Below are positions 41,843 to 49,620 of a DNA stretch of 64,000 bases, piece after piece. Source of the DNA: an uncultured Clostridia bacterium. GTDB lineage: Bacteria; Bacillota; Clostridia; Christensenellales; Borkfalkiaceae. Position 1 is the stretch's first letter. Every line of letters starts with the position of its first letter. The translations under genes and the position numbers were made by a program. Under the pieces are notes generated by a model. The model saw only the letters and a list, made by a program, of their open reading frames with translations, was not told the DNA's origin and did no database searches. Where the stretch lies: contig CANREF010000003.1 in NCBI GenBank assembly GCA_947629575.1, forward strand, positions 112,686-176,685, in the 5' to 3' direction.

Positions 41843-42256
41843 TTATAACTCTATCGTTTCGGCCTTGAAATCGCAATAATATTCGGCTTTTATCCCCTTA
41901 AATTTCAGCACGCAGTAGTCGGGATCGGTCACGCCCTGTTTATAAAACATCTTATCGCCGAAACGCCAAATTTCGTCTTTCGTCGCTTGATCGGTGCAGA
42001 CCTGCATTTCGCCTATCATGGAAACGCCCTGATATTTGAATTTCCCGCGTTTATAAAAATAGATACAAGCCTTATCGTTTGCCAGATACTGTTTGATCTT
42101 ATTGGATGAGGTATTGGTCGTAAAGTAGATCTCATTTCCGTCTATCTTACGCGGGGCAAGCATGGCGCGTATCACGGGATATCCTTGCTCGTTGACGGAG
42201 GCAATAAACGCCGTCTTATGTTCGGAAATAAATTGAAATAATTGTGTTTTATCCAT
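41843..42256 (-). CDS. Pyridoxamine 5'-phosphate oxidase-fold FMN-binding protein
   Basis: A 137-residue split-barrel protein of the general-stress-protein-26 type. The pattern TAFIASVNEQGYPVIRAML, IYFTTNTSSNKIKQYLANDKACIYFY and GVSMIGEMQV matches small clostridial PNPOx-like flavoproteins (part: SSNKIKQYL, ACIYFY). True pyridoxal phosphate synthesis is unlikely at this size; FMN binding or reductase activity is more probable. Base composition is lower in GC than the sugar operon genes, hinting at transfer. It has its own consensus-like promoter. Confidence 0.85.
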   Translation of the reverse strand: MDKTQLFQFISEHKTAFIASVNEQGYPVIRAMLAPRKIDGNEIYFTTNTSSNKIKQYLANDKACIYFYKRGKFKYQGVSMIGEMQVCTDQATKDEIWRFGDKMFYKQGVTDPDYCVLKFKGIKAEYYCDFKAETIEL

Positions 42257-42295
42257 CTCATCTCTCCGTGAAATCGGAATTTACTTTCCGTTTTC

Positions 42296-42324
42296 ATTAT
42301 ACCATAATACAGTACGAAAATCAA
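42296..42324 (-). promoter_or_regulatory. Promoter of the FMN-binding protein gene
   Basis: On the minus strand TTGATT, 17 bases, TATAAT, about 40 bases before the start. Confidence 0.85.
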
Positions 42325-42355
42325 GCAGGGCGGGTATCTTGCAAAAGAATTCAGG

Positions 42356-42400
42356 ATAAAGCCCGCCGAGGGAGCGCAAAGCTCCCTCGGCGGGCTTTAT
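42356..42400 (-). terminator. Terminator of the HTH regulator gene
   Basis: A perfect 20-bp stem with a 5-base loop just after the minus-strand stop codon. The AT ends of the stem (ATAAA/TTTAT) supply the U-rich side. Confidence 0.8.
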
Positions 42401-42407
42401 CTCTCTT

Positions 42408-43025
42408 TCATGTCTCATTTTCCCGACTCAATTTTTTCCTGCAAAAACCCTTTTTGTGGCATTTGGGACAGCGCAATCTTCTCCAAGTAATCCCGTGCAT
42501 TGCAAACACATACGCGGTGGCAGTCGGGACAAACCGCTCGCCGCAATGCGGGCACTCAAATACGCCCGCATCTCTATCGAGCACGATTGCAACGGTGATC
42601 CCACATACCAACAAAATCACCGCAATTACGATAGAAGTAATTTTTAACCATACCGCCATATCGATAAGACCTGCAATCAAAATCAAGGTTATGCTTGCAA
42701 TAAGAGCCATTACGATGACGATAATGCTAAGAACAATGTTCTTTTTTGCCTTTGCCTTTTCTTCTACAAGTGACATAATGTTTGCTTCCGCTTTTTCGTA
42801 ATATTGTTTTTCGTCAAGTCTCTCGCCCGAAAAAAATTCATTCAGGCTGATACCGAGCAGATCGCAAAGCGGTTTCATCAAACTTACTTCGGGTAAGCCG
42901 TTCCCCGTTTCCCATTTGGAAACCGTCTTTTCGGAAATGAGAAGTTCTTCCGCTACCTCCCGCTGCGTTAAATTTTTCTCTCTCCTTAATGCTTTGATAA
43001 ATTGCCCGATTTTGACTTGATCCAT
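42408..43025 (-). CDS. Membrane-bound XRE-family regulator with C-terminal zinc ribbon
   Basis: A 205-residue protein: N-terminal HTH (residues about 5-60, with LTQREVAEELLISEKTVSKWE), a linker, two membrane helices (about 95-150) and a C-terminal CPHCGERF...CPKCHKKGF zinc ribbon (residues about 160-200). The architecture is common in clostridia for one-component regulators that may sense the membrane or the medium. The target is unknown; the neighbouring FMN protein and an inverted repeat upstream of this gene are candidates. The region is lower in GC than most of the window. Confidence 0.88.
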   Translation of the reverse strand: MDQVKIGQFIKALRREKNLTQREVAEELLISEKTVSKWETGNGLPEVSLMKPLCDLLGISLNEFFSGERLDEKQYYEKAEANIMSLVEEKAKAKKNIVLSIIVIVMALIASITLILIAGLIDMAVWLKITSIVIAVILLVCGITVAIVLDRDAGVFECPHCGERFVPTATAYVFAMHGITWRRLRCPKCHKKGFCRKKLSRENET

Positions 43026-43086
43026 AAAGCGGACCTCCTTATGCCGCTATTATAGCATAAAATAACTTCCAAATACCCCCACGCTC

Positions 43087-43108
43087 CGTAGAGTTAAACT
43101 ACTCTACG
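43087..43108. promoter_or_regulatory. Inverted repeat upstream of the HTH gene, possible operator
   Basis: CGTAGAGT, six bases, ACTCTACG, about 60 bases before the regulator's start codon. Suitable for a dimeric HTH protein; autoregulation is inferred. Confidence 0.45.
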
Positions 43109-43198
43109 AAAAGAAGGACTGAATTTTTGTTTGTCGCTATGATTATACCATAAATAACGAGAAAATCAAGCAAGGGGAGCGCGGGCGTGAAAAGCAAA

Positions 43199-43223
43199 GA
43201 AGTTGCCCTTTTGGACAACTTCT
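43199..43223 (-). terminator. Terminator-like hairpin at the end of the tRNA-Arg repeat block
   Basis: On the minus strand GAAGTTG.CC pairs with GGGCAACTTC and is followed by TTTGCTTTT. Confidence 0.7.
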
Positions 43224-43539
43224 TGCAAAATGCGTCGCGTTTGCGAAATGATGCACCCTTCGACCAAATTTGAATTTAATCGGGGCCCCCAAAAAAGATT
43301 TGCGAAGCAAAGATTTTTTGGGAAGAGGAGCAACCGACGTAAAAAGCATAGCCCTTGCCAAAAGGCGAGGGCTTGCAAAATGCGTCGTGTTTGCGAAATG
43401 ATGCACCCTTCGACCAAATTCGAATTCAATTGGGGCTCCCAAAAAAGATTTGCGAAGCAAAGATTTTTTGGGAAGAGGAGCAACCGACGTAAAAAGCATA
43501 GCCCTTGCCAAAAGGCAAGGGCCTGCAAAATGCGTCGTG
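43224..43539. repeat. 150-bp tandem repeats beside tRNA-Arg
   Basis: Two full units (43224-43373, 43374-43523) and the start of a third (43524-43539). Each unit holds a hairpin CCCAAAAAA-GAT-TTGC/GCAA-AGA-TTTTTTGGG and ends with GCCCTTGCC-AAAA-GGC.AGGGC. The units differ at only a few positions. The period is divisible by 3, so a minus-strand frame stays open through them, but I see no start signal or conserved protein and treat it as non-coding. Confidence 0.85.
43501..43522 (-). terminator. Terminator of tRNA-Arg
   Basis: GCCCTTGCC/GGCAAGGGC stem about 25 bases downstream of the tRNA 3' end, followed on the minus strand by TATGCTTTTT. A second copy lies at 43351-43372. Confidence 0.75.
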
Positions 43540-43547
43540 TTGCGACG

Positions 43548-43624
43548 TGGTGCGCCATGAGGAGCTCGAATCCCCAGCCTTTGGTTCCGTAGACCAACGC
43601 TCTATCCAATTGAGCTAATGGCGC
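43548..43624 (-). tRNA. tRNA-Arg, anticodon ACG, CCA encoded
   Basis: Acceptor GCGCCAT/ATGGCGC, D stem GCTC/GAGC, anticodon stem TTGGT/ACCAA with loop CTACGGA, T stem GGGGA/TCCTC with one G-U pair. Discriminator A and CCA are encoded. Decodes CGU/CGC/CGA after A34 deamination. Confidence 0.96.
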
Positions 43625-43722
43625 ATGTATGAAGTTTTATTGTGGGGGATTCTCGCTCCTCTCGGAGCTACTTCGCCCTGCGGGCTCGTGCCGCGCTTAG
43701 AGAATCAGAACTGCGCGCGGGG

Positions 43723-43781
43723 CGAATCCCCAGCCTTTGACGCCAATAGACCAACGCTCTATCCAATTGAGCTAATGGCGC
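43723..43781 (-). pseudogene. Truncated second copy of tRNA-Arg
   Basis: The 5' acceptor strand, D arm, most of the anticodon arm and the start of the T arm match the intact tRNA-Arg. The anticodon stem 3' side and loop are altered (TTGGCGTCAA in place of CGGAACCAA), and the sequence departs completely after GGGGATTCG. The 3' acceptor strand and CCA are missing. The 45 bases upstream of both copies are the same, so this is a partial tandem duplication with a period of 157 bases. Confidence 0.85.
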
Positions 43782-43918
43782 ATAATATGAAGTTTTATTG
43801 TGGGGGATTCTCGCTCCTCTCGGAGCTACTGAATCCCAAACTGCCATAACATTATATCGGTTTTGCGAGGGAAAGTCAAACGATTTTCGGGGAGAAAAGT
43901 ATATTCCCCAAAAAAATT

Positions 43919-44014
43919 TTGTGGAATCCGTGTACGTTCTTTTTCCTTCCAAAACCGTCTTTTTCCGCGCGAAATGTGGAATAATCCCCCGAAATGTGGA
44001 AAACTCGTGGATAA
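43919..44014. promoter_or_regulatory. Cluster of DnaA-box-like sites beside dnaD-type gene
   Basis: TTGTGGAAT (43919), TGTGGAATA (43975), TGTGGAAAA (43995) and CGTGGATAA (44006) lie in the same orientation; the consensus is TGTGGATAA. The middle two are within a 20-base direct repeat of CGAAATGTGGA. AT-rich surroundings, no gene. Confidence 0.45.
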
Positions 44015-44061
44015 TTCGGCGAATTTGTAGAATCGTGCTACACAAATTCCGCCATTTTCGG

Positions 44062-45759
44062 TCAAGGTTTGTAACAGTCGCAGAGGCGGCCGTTCGGCAG
44101 GAAACCCGTATCCGAGCATTTGGGGCAGGCATACTTGGGCAGAAGATCCTCTTCCTTCAATCCCAATTCCGCAAGCGCCTGTACGCGCTTCGCACGGTGC
44201 TCTTCGAGCAGCATCTTTATCGTTTCCGTTTCCCCTCCGAATACCTCGGCGCGGGCAAGGGCGATCTCTTCCTCGCGAATGGCGCTGTCGGCACGGCGGT
44301 ATTCCTCGCTCTGTTCGGCGAGCTGTTTCACCTTGTTTGCCCTGCGCTCCGCCCGTTCCTTGCGAACGGCGTAAAAGCGTTCCCGTTCGGTACGTTTGTC
44401 CGCAGCCACCGCCGCCTCGTTCTTGAATTCCGCCTTCGGGAAGGAAGTCTTTTCGGGGATCTCTCCCGGGGAGAACACCCCCGCGTCCTTCCATGCCGTG
44501 AGTAATTTGTTCATATACGAGAGGGGAGCGGCCGCCCCCGCGCTTCTCTTTGCCGCCTCCGAGATCATGGCGTCCGAGAATCCCATCTCCTTCCACTGCG
44601 CAATGGTATCGAGCGCGGAGAGGGACTTTTTAACGACGCCGCACGTGCTTTGGATGCGCTGCAAAAGGCGGAGCTGTCTCTCCCGCGCGGCGCAGTATTC
44701 CTTCACATCCTCCTCGCCCATGCCCTTATCGTGCAGGGAAGAAACCATCGTATCCGTCTCTTCAAACCCATAGCCGAGCTTGAAAGCGATCCCCGCGAGC
44801 CGAAGAAGGCTCTCGTCGCTGAACCCCCATGTGACCCATTTTTCTGCATACGTCTCAATAAAAACGCGCGGATTTTGTATTTTTACGCCCAATTTCCGCC
44901 CGAGGGAAAAGACGGTGGAGGCGAGCGCTTCCCTTCGCTTGAGATAGGTTTTTGCCGCGGAAGGGGTGAGCGCATTTTTCTCGGCGAGCTCGAGGACGAG
45001 GGCGTCGAGGGTGGCGGGCGAACCCTTCCCGAGCGCTGCCGCTGCCTCGATGATCGTGCCCTCTTCCATTCCCATCGCGAGCCATTTTTCGAGCAGGGAA
45101 TAGTCGGCGTCCTGCGGTTTTCTGAAGATCCCCATGCGGTTAAAGACCGCCGAGAGCGTCTGTTCGTGCTTGTTATAGTCGGAGAATTCCTCCTCTGCCT
45201 GCTCGAAGGTGAATTTGTGGTCCTTCAGCAGTTGGTTGGCTTTATTGAGCATGTGGGCGGAAGTGACCTTACTTCCGTCCTTTTTGATGCAGTACTCCGC
45301 AACGAGCAGGAACGCCTGCGGCTCCATGGGGCTGTTTTCGAGAAATTCGAGGATGCGCTGCATTTCGTAGGGTTTGAAGTCCTTCCCCGCCTTGGAAAGA
45401 AGGCGCAGCAGCTCGCGGTTGAACGCCGCGTACTTCTCGGGGCGGAGGGGCTTGGGCTTGCCGATCGCGGAATTGACGGGCAGGTATTCCACCATGAGCG
45501 GGTCGCGGGAGAGGACGTGCAGAAGATCGCACTCCTCCCAGAATCCGAAGATCTCGATAAAGCGCGGGTAGGGGATCTTGAGGAGCTTTGCGACGGCTTC
45601 GGCGTCCACCTCGTCCTTGCAGTTGCACAGATACAGCCCATACAGATAGACGCGCACGGCGTCGCCGTCCGCCTGCGGGAGATACTTCGTGATGAACTGG
45701 TTCTCCACGCTTGTGAACATATTTGCGGTAAATTCTTTGGAAAAGGCTGTAAACGACAT
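44062..45759 (-). CDS. DnaD-domain replication/primosome protein with C-terminal zinc finger
   Basis: A 565-residue cytoplasmic protein. The N-terminal part (residues about 10-110) resembles the winged-helix of DnaB/DnaD primosome proteins; the YLPQADGDAVRVYLYGLYLC segment is typical. Two DnaD-type helical domains follow (about 175-260 and 270-370). A charged coiled coil then leads to the C-terminal CPKCSDTGFLPNGRLCDC. That cysteine motif is normally seen at the N-terminus of DnaC/DnaI helicase loaders, and no loader gene lies next door. It should help load DnaB, whose gene is 12 kb away in the window. Confidence 0.85.
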   Translation of the reverse strand: MSFTAFSKEFTANMFTSVENQFITKYLPQADGDAVRVYLYGLYLCNCKDEVDAEAVAKLLKIPYPRFIEIFGFWEECDLLHVLSRDPLMVEYLPVNSAIGKPKPLRPEKYAAFNRELLRLLSKAGKDFKPYEMQRILEFLENSPMEPQAFLLVAEYCIKKDGSKVTSAHMLNKANQLLKDHKFTFEQAEEEFSDYNKHEQTLSAVFNRMGIFRKPQDADYSLLEKWLAMGMEEGTIIEAAAALGKGSPATLDALVLELAEKNALTPSAAKTYLKRREALASTVFSLGRKLGVKIQNPRVFIETYAEKWVTWGFSDESLLRLAGIAFKLGYGFEETDTMVSSLHDKGMGEEDVKEYCAARERQLRLLQRIQSTCGVVKKSLSALDTIAQWKEMGFSDAMISEAAKRSAGAAAPLSYMNKLLTAWKDAGVFSPGEIPEKTSFPKAEFKNEAAVAADKRTERERFYAVRKERAERRANKVKQLAEQSEEYRRADSAIREEEIALARAEVFGGETETIKMLLEEHRAKRVQALAELGLKEEDLLPKYACPKCSDTGFLPNGRLCDCYKP

Positions 45760-45780
45760 GGTGTTTCCTCACGATATGGC

Positions 45781-45809
45781 TTGCTTTTTTCGGAAATCCG
45801 TTGTATAAT
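45781..45809 (+). promoter_or_regulatory. Promoter of sbcDC
   Basis: TTGCTT, 17 bases, TATAAT. Divergent from the dnaD-type gene, about 95 bases before the sbcD start. The leader contains GATGAT..ATCATC and AGGG..CCCT inverted repeats. Confidence 0.75.
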
Positions 45810-45904
45810 AGGGAAAAATACCCTGTCCGTGCGAGACGTTGATGATATTATACATCATCCCTCGGGAAAAATCAACCGTTTCTTTGGACGGAAAGGAGGC
45901 GAAG

Positions 45905-47053
45905 ATGAACATCCTGCATATCTCCGATCTGCATCTCGGAAAAAAGCTGTTCGACAGGGAACGGCTTCCCGAACAGGCGGAGGCGCTCGACGAGCTCGTG
46001 CGCCTTTGCGACGGGGAGCGGGTCTCCCTCGTGCTCATCGCGGGGGACGTCTTCGATACCTACCTGCCGTCTGCGGAGGCGGAGGAACTCTTCTTCCGCT
46101 CGGTCAAAGCGCTCGCGGGAGAGGACCGTGCGGTGGTCATTGTCAGCGGCAATCACGACGACGGTGTGCGCCTCGCCGCGGGAGCTCCTCTTGCGGAGGG
46201 CGCGGGGGTCTATCTCTTCGGAAATCGTCCGCGCGCCTTCTCCGTTTCCTCGTCCCGTCCCGTCCGTGCGGTGGAGGCGGGGGAATTCTATCTCGTCATC
46301 GAGGACGCGGAGGGGGAGCGGGTCTATCTCAACTGCCTGCCCTATCCCAATGAAGCGAGGTTCAAAGAGGGGAAGAGCGATGAGAGCTTTTCCGAGAAAA
46401 TGGCGCGCTGGATCGCCCGCGGCGAAGAGGGCTACCGCGGGGATATGCCCCACATTCTCCTCTCCCACCTGTTTGTGGCGGGGGGGAAGACGAGCGAGAG
46501 CGAGCGGGACATCGACCTCGGCGGGGCTCGCGCCGTGCCCGTTTCGGTGCTCCCGAAGGAGGGATATATCGCGCTCGGGCATCTTCACCGTCCCCAGCAG
46601 ATCGGAAACGCCCGCTACAGCGGCTCTCTGCTCCAATATTCCTTCGATGAGGCAAACACACAGAAGTGCGCCCTTCTGCTCAAAACGGAGGGCAAAGAAT
46701 TCAGCGTGCGGGAGATCCCCATCAAGGCGGGCAAAAAGCTCGTGCGGCTGGAGTGCGACGGCGTGGAAGCCGCGCTCGCCCTCCTTCCCCAATATCAGAA
46801 CAACTATATCGAGCTCACATTGCACCTCACCGCGCCCCTCACGACGGCGGAGACGCGCGCTTTGCGCGCATGTGCGGAGGGGCTCGTGTCCATTCTCCCC
46901 AAACTGCGGCAGCAGGAGGAGACGCCCGTTCTCAGGCGGGCTTCCCTGAGCCGCGGGGAGCTCTTTGACGAGTACTATCGCTCGGTGTACGGCGAACTCC
47001 CGCAAGACAAACTGCGGGAGGCATTTCTCGCCCTCATGGAGGAGGAAGCATGA
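45905..47053 (+). CDS. sbcD: SbcD/Mre11-type nuclease subunit
   Basis: The manganese-dependent nuclease of the SbcCD complex, which cuts DNA hairpins and processes double-strand breaks. The 382-residue protein has the phosphoesterase motifs DLHLGK, AGDVFDTY, GNHDD, LSHLF and LGHLHRPQ. The start was chosen after AAAGGAGGCGAAG. The gene overlaps sbcC by 4 bases. Large inverted repeats, of which this window has many, are known substrates. Confidence 0.96.
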   Translation: MNILHISDLHLGKKLFDRERLPEQAEALDELVRLCDGERVSLVLIAGDVFDTYLPSAEAEELFFRSVKALAGEDRAVVIVSGNHDDGVRLAAGAPLAEGAGVYLFGNRPRAFSVSSSRPVRAVEAGEFYLVIEDAEGERVYLNCLPYPNEARFKEGKSDESFSEKMARWIARGEEGYRGDMPHILLSHLFVAGGKTSESERDIDLGGARAVPVSVLPKEGYIALGHLHRPQQIGNARYSGSLLQYSFDEANTQKCALLLKTEGKEFSVREIPIKAGKKLVRLECDGVEAALALLPQYQNNYIELTLHLTAPLTTAETRALRACAEGLVSILPKLRQQEETPVLRRASLSRGELFDEYYRSVYGELPQDKLREAFLALMEEEA

Positions 47054-49599
47054 AACCGCTGCGCCTCGAATTCAACGGCATCAATTCCTTCTCCGAACCT
47101 GCCGAGATAGACTTTTCGGGCTTGCTCGAATACGGGCTGTTCGGCATTTTCGGGGATACGGGCTCGGGCAAGAGCACCATTCTCGACTGTATCACCTTCG
47201 CCCTCTACGGCACGGTGGCGCGCACCCCGCGGGGCGGGGCGGGCGAGATCATCAACCACCGCCTCGACAGGGCATACGTCAATTTCGAGTTCGGCATCGA
47301 GGAGCAGGGGAAGCGCAAGCATTACCGCGTGGAGCGGACGGTCAGGCGCAAGAACGCCGTGCAGACCTTGAAGGTCATCGACTGCGGAGAGAACCTCGTG
47401 CTTTCGGAGGGCGTCCGCGAAGGGGGCGCTCTGCTCGAGCGCATCATCGGGCTTTCGGAAGAGGACTTCGAGCGGTGTATCGCCCTGCCGCAGGGGGAGT
47501 TCGCCCAATTTATCAAATCGCAGCGGGCGGACAGGCTCAAGCTCGTCACGCGGCTGTTCGACCTCGAGGAATACGGCGAGAAGCTCTTCAAGCGGGCGAG
47601 CGGCAACTATGCCCGTCTTGCGGGAGAGCTCGACCTTCTCCGCGCCCGCTTAGAACCCTTTGAGACCGTTACGGCGGAAGGGCAGGGGGCGCTCAAGGAG
47701 GAGATCGCTCGTCTTGCGGAGGAGGAGAAGAAGCAGCGGGAAGCTCTTTCGGCGGCGCGCGCCGAGGAGAAGACGCTCACCGAGCGAAGAAGATCGCAGC
47801 TCGAACGGGAGAAGGTCGTCGCCCGTCTCGTAGCGCTCGGGGCGCAGGAAGGGGAGATCTCCCTTTTGGAGCGCGATCTGGGCAAGGCAGAACAGGCGGC
47901 GGCTGCCGTCTCTGCCGAGAAAGAGCGCCTTTCGGCGCTTAGCGAACTCGAGAGCGCGCGCACGGAGAGTGGCGCCGCCCTGCAGGCAAAGGAGAGGGGA
48001 GAGGCCGCCCTTGCCGCCCTTCCCGCAGACGACGAAGCTCTCGACGTGGAGATCGACGCCCTCACCGCCCGCCTTGCCGTTGCCGAACAGCAGGAGGACA
48101 TCCTGAGGCGGGCAAGGGAACTTAGGGAGCGGCTGGAGCGCACCCGCAAGGAATATGCAGCGGAAAAGGCGCAATTCGCCGATTTTTCCTACGATAGAGA
48201 CCGCGCGGCGCTCGAAGAGAAACTTTCCGCCCTCGGCGAAGAGGATTTTTACACCTTTGCCGAAAGACACGCCGCAAGCCTGTTCCGCAGCGAGTATGCG
48301 GCATTCGCAAGAGAACTGGCGCAGATCCAAGCAAAATATCCCGAGACGGAGAGGGACATCTCCGTGCTCATCGCAAAATATATCTCTCTCTCGGAGGGAG
48401 AGAGGGAAGACCTGCTCCGCTTGAAAGAGGAGTATGAGGAAAAGGAGGAAAAGCGGCGCGCCGTGCAGGCTTCCCTCCTTGCGCTCGAAAAGCGCAACGG
48501 GAATTACCACGCCCACTGCGAGCGGCTGAAACATCTGCAGGAGGAGGGGATGCGCGTCCGCGAGGAACTCGACGGGATCGCGCTGCCCGATGCCCCCCTT
48601 TCCCGAAGCGAGCTCGAACGTGCGCTCGCCGCGGGGAAGCGGGAAAAGCGGGATAGGTTCGAGCGGCGGGAGAAGACGCGGCAGAGCTATTCGGCGGCGC
48701 TCTCCGCCCTTGCCGCGGCGTCCGAGCGGGAACGCGCGGCGGCGGACAATCTCGCCAAGGCGAAGCAGCGGCTCGGCGACGCGCTCGGGCGCGGGGGATT
48801 TTCCTCCGCGGAAGAGGCTGCCGCGCTCTGCCAAAGGTTGGGGAGCGGGGACGCCGCCGCCCGCGTGAAGGCATTCCGCGAGGAGTGGACCGCCCTGACC
48901 GCCCGCAAGCGGGAACTTCCCGAGGAGGAAGAGGAGGGGCTCGGAGAGAAACTCTCCGCTTGCAGCGCGGGAGTGCGGACGATCGAGGCGGAACTCGAAG
49001 AGACGGTGCGGCTCGTCGCCCTCAAAAAGGAGGAACTTCGCCGCGGAGAGGAAGCTCTCGAAAAGAAGAGCGCGCTCGAAGGGGAAGAGAAGAGGCTCGC
49101 CGAAAAGACGCAGACCGCCGAGCGGCTGAAAAAGCTGCTCGAGGGAAATAAATTCATGGAGTATGTCGCCGAGGAATACCTACAGGATATTACCAAGCGG
49201 GCGAGCGCAAGGCTCTTGTCTCTCACCTCGGGGCAGTATTTCCTGCGCTACGACAAGGGCTTTTTCGTCGGCGACAATCTGAGCGGAGGAGCGCTTCGGG
49301 CGGTGTATACCCTTTCGGGGGGAGAGACCTTCCTCGTCTCCCTGTCGCTCGCCCTCTCGCTCTCCACCGAGATCTGCATCAAGGCGGCGCGCCCCATCGA
49401 ATTCTTCTTCCTCGACGAGGGATTCGGGACGCTCGATTCCAACTTGGTGGATACCGTGATGGACAGTCTCGAAAAGCTCAAGGGAGCAAATTTTTCCATT
49501 GGCATCATCTCCCACGTGGAGGAGCTCAAACATCGCATCATCAAAAAACTCTACGTGGAAAAAGCAACGGACAGCCACGGTTCCCGCATCAGGGGATAG
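47050..49599 (+). CDS. sbcC: SbcC/Rad50-type ATPase subunit, no zinc-hook motif
   Basis: The ATPase and coiled-coil arm of SbcCD. The 849-residue protein has Walker A GDTGSGKST (residues about 35-43), Q-loop PQGEFAQFI, the signature TLSGGETFLVSLSLALSLS (part: LSGGE) and Walker B FFLDEGFGTLD. Long coiled coils fill residues about 180-720. The expected CxxC zinc hook at the coil apex is absent; only isolated cysteines occur in the middle. The protein is also shorter than the usual 1000 or so residues, so dimerisation may differ. Translationally coupled to sbcD. Confidence 0.95.
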   Translation: MKPLRLEFNGINSFSEPAEIDFSGLLEYGLFGIFGDTGSGKSTILDCITFALYGTVARTPRGGAGEIINHRLDRAYVNFEFGIEEQGKRKHYRVERTVRRKNAVQTLKVIDCGENLVLSEGVREGGALLERIIGLSEEDFERCIALPQGEFAQFIKSQRADRLKLVTRLFDLEEYGEKLFKRASGNYARLAGELDLLRARLEPFETVTAEGQGALKEEIARLAEEEKKQREALSAARAEEKTLTERRRSQLEREKVVARLVALGAQEGEISLLERDLGKAEQAAAAVSAEKERLSALSELESARTESGAALQAKERGEAALAALPADDEALDVEIDALTARLAVAEQQEDILRRARELRERLERTRKEYAAEKAQFADFSYDRDRAALEEKLSALGEEDFYTFAERHAASLFRSEYAAFARELAQIQAKYPETERDISVLIAKYISLSEGEREDLLRLKEEYEEKEEKRRAVQASLLALEKRNGNYHAHCERLKHLQEEGMRVREELDGIALPDAPLSRSELERALAAGKREKRDRFERREKTRQSYSAALSALAAASERERAAADNLAKAKQRLGDALGRGGFSSAEEAAALCQRLGSGDAAARVKAFREEWTALTARKRELPEEEEEGLGEKLSACSAGVRTIEAELEETVRLVALKKEELRRGEEALEKKSALEGEEKRLAEKTQTAERLKKLLEGNKFMEYVAEEYLQDITKRASARLLSLTSGQYFLRYDKGFFVGDNLSGGALRAVYTLSGGETFLVSLSLALSLSTEICIKAARPIEFFFLDEGFGTLDSNLVDTVMDSLEKLKGANFSIGIISHVEELKHRIIKKLYVEKATDSHGSRIRG

Positions 49600-49620
49600 C
49601 CGAAAAGAAGAGGTAAAGTT

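Noticed and set aside
43224..43539. CRISPR array
   Set aside because: The units are 150 bp with no unique spacers and no cas genes nearby.
43143..43609. Minus-strand frames through the 150-bp tandem repeats (MLFTSVAPLPKKSLLRKSF repeats)
   Set aside because: The repeat period is a multiple of three, so the frames stay open by arithmetic. No ribosome site fits, and the same DNA contains hairpins that look like terminators.
43919..44014. Chromosomal replication origin
   Set aside because: DnaA-like sites are few and imperfect, and the usual origin genes are not beside them. Kept as a possible regulatory cluster only.
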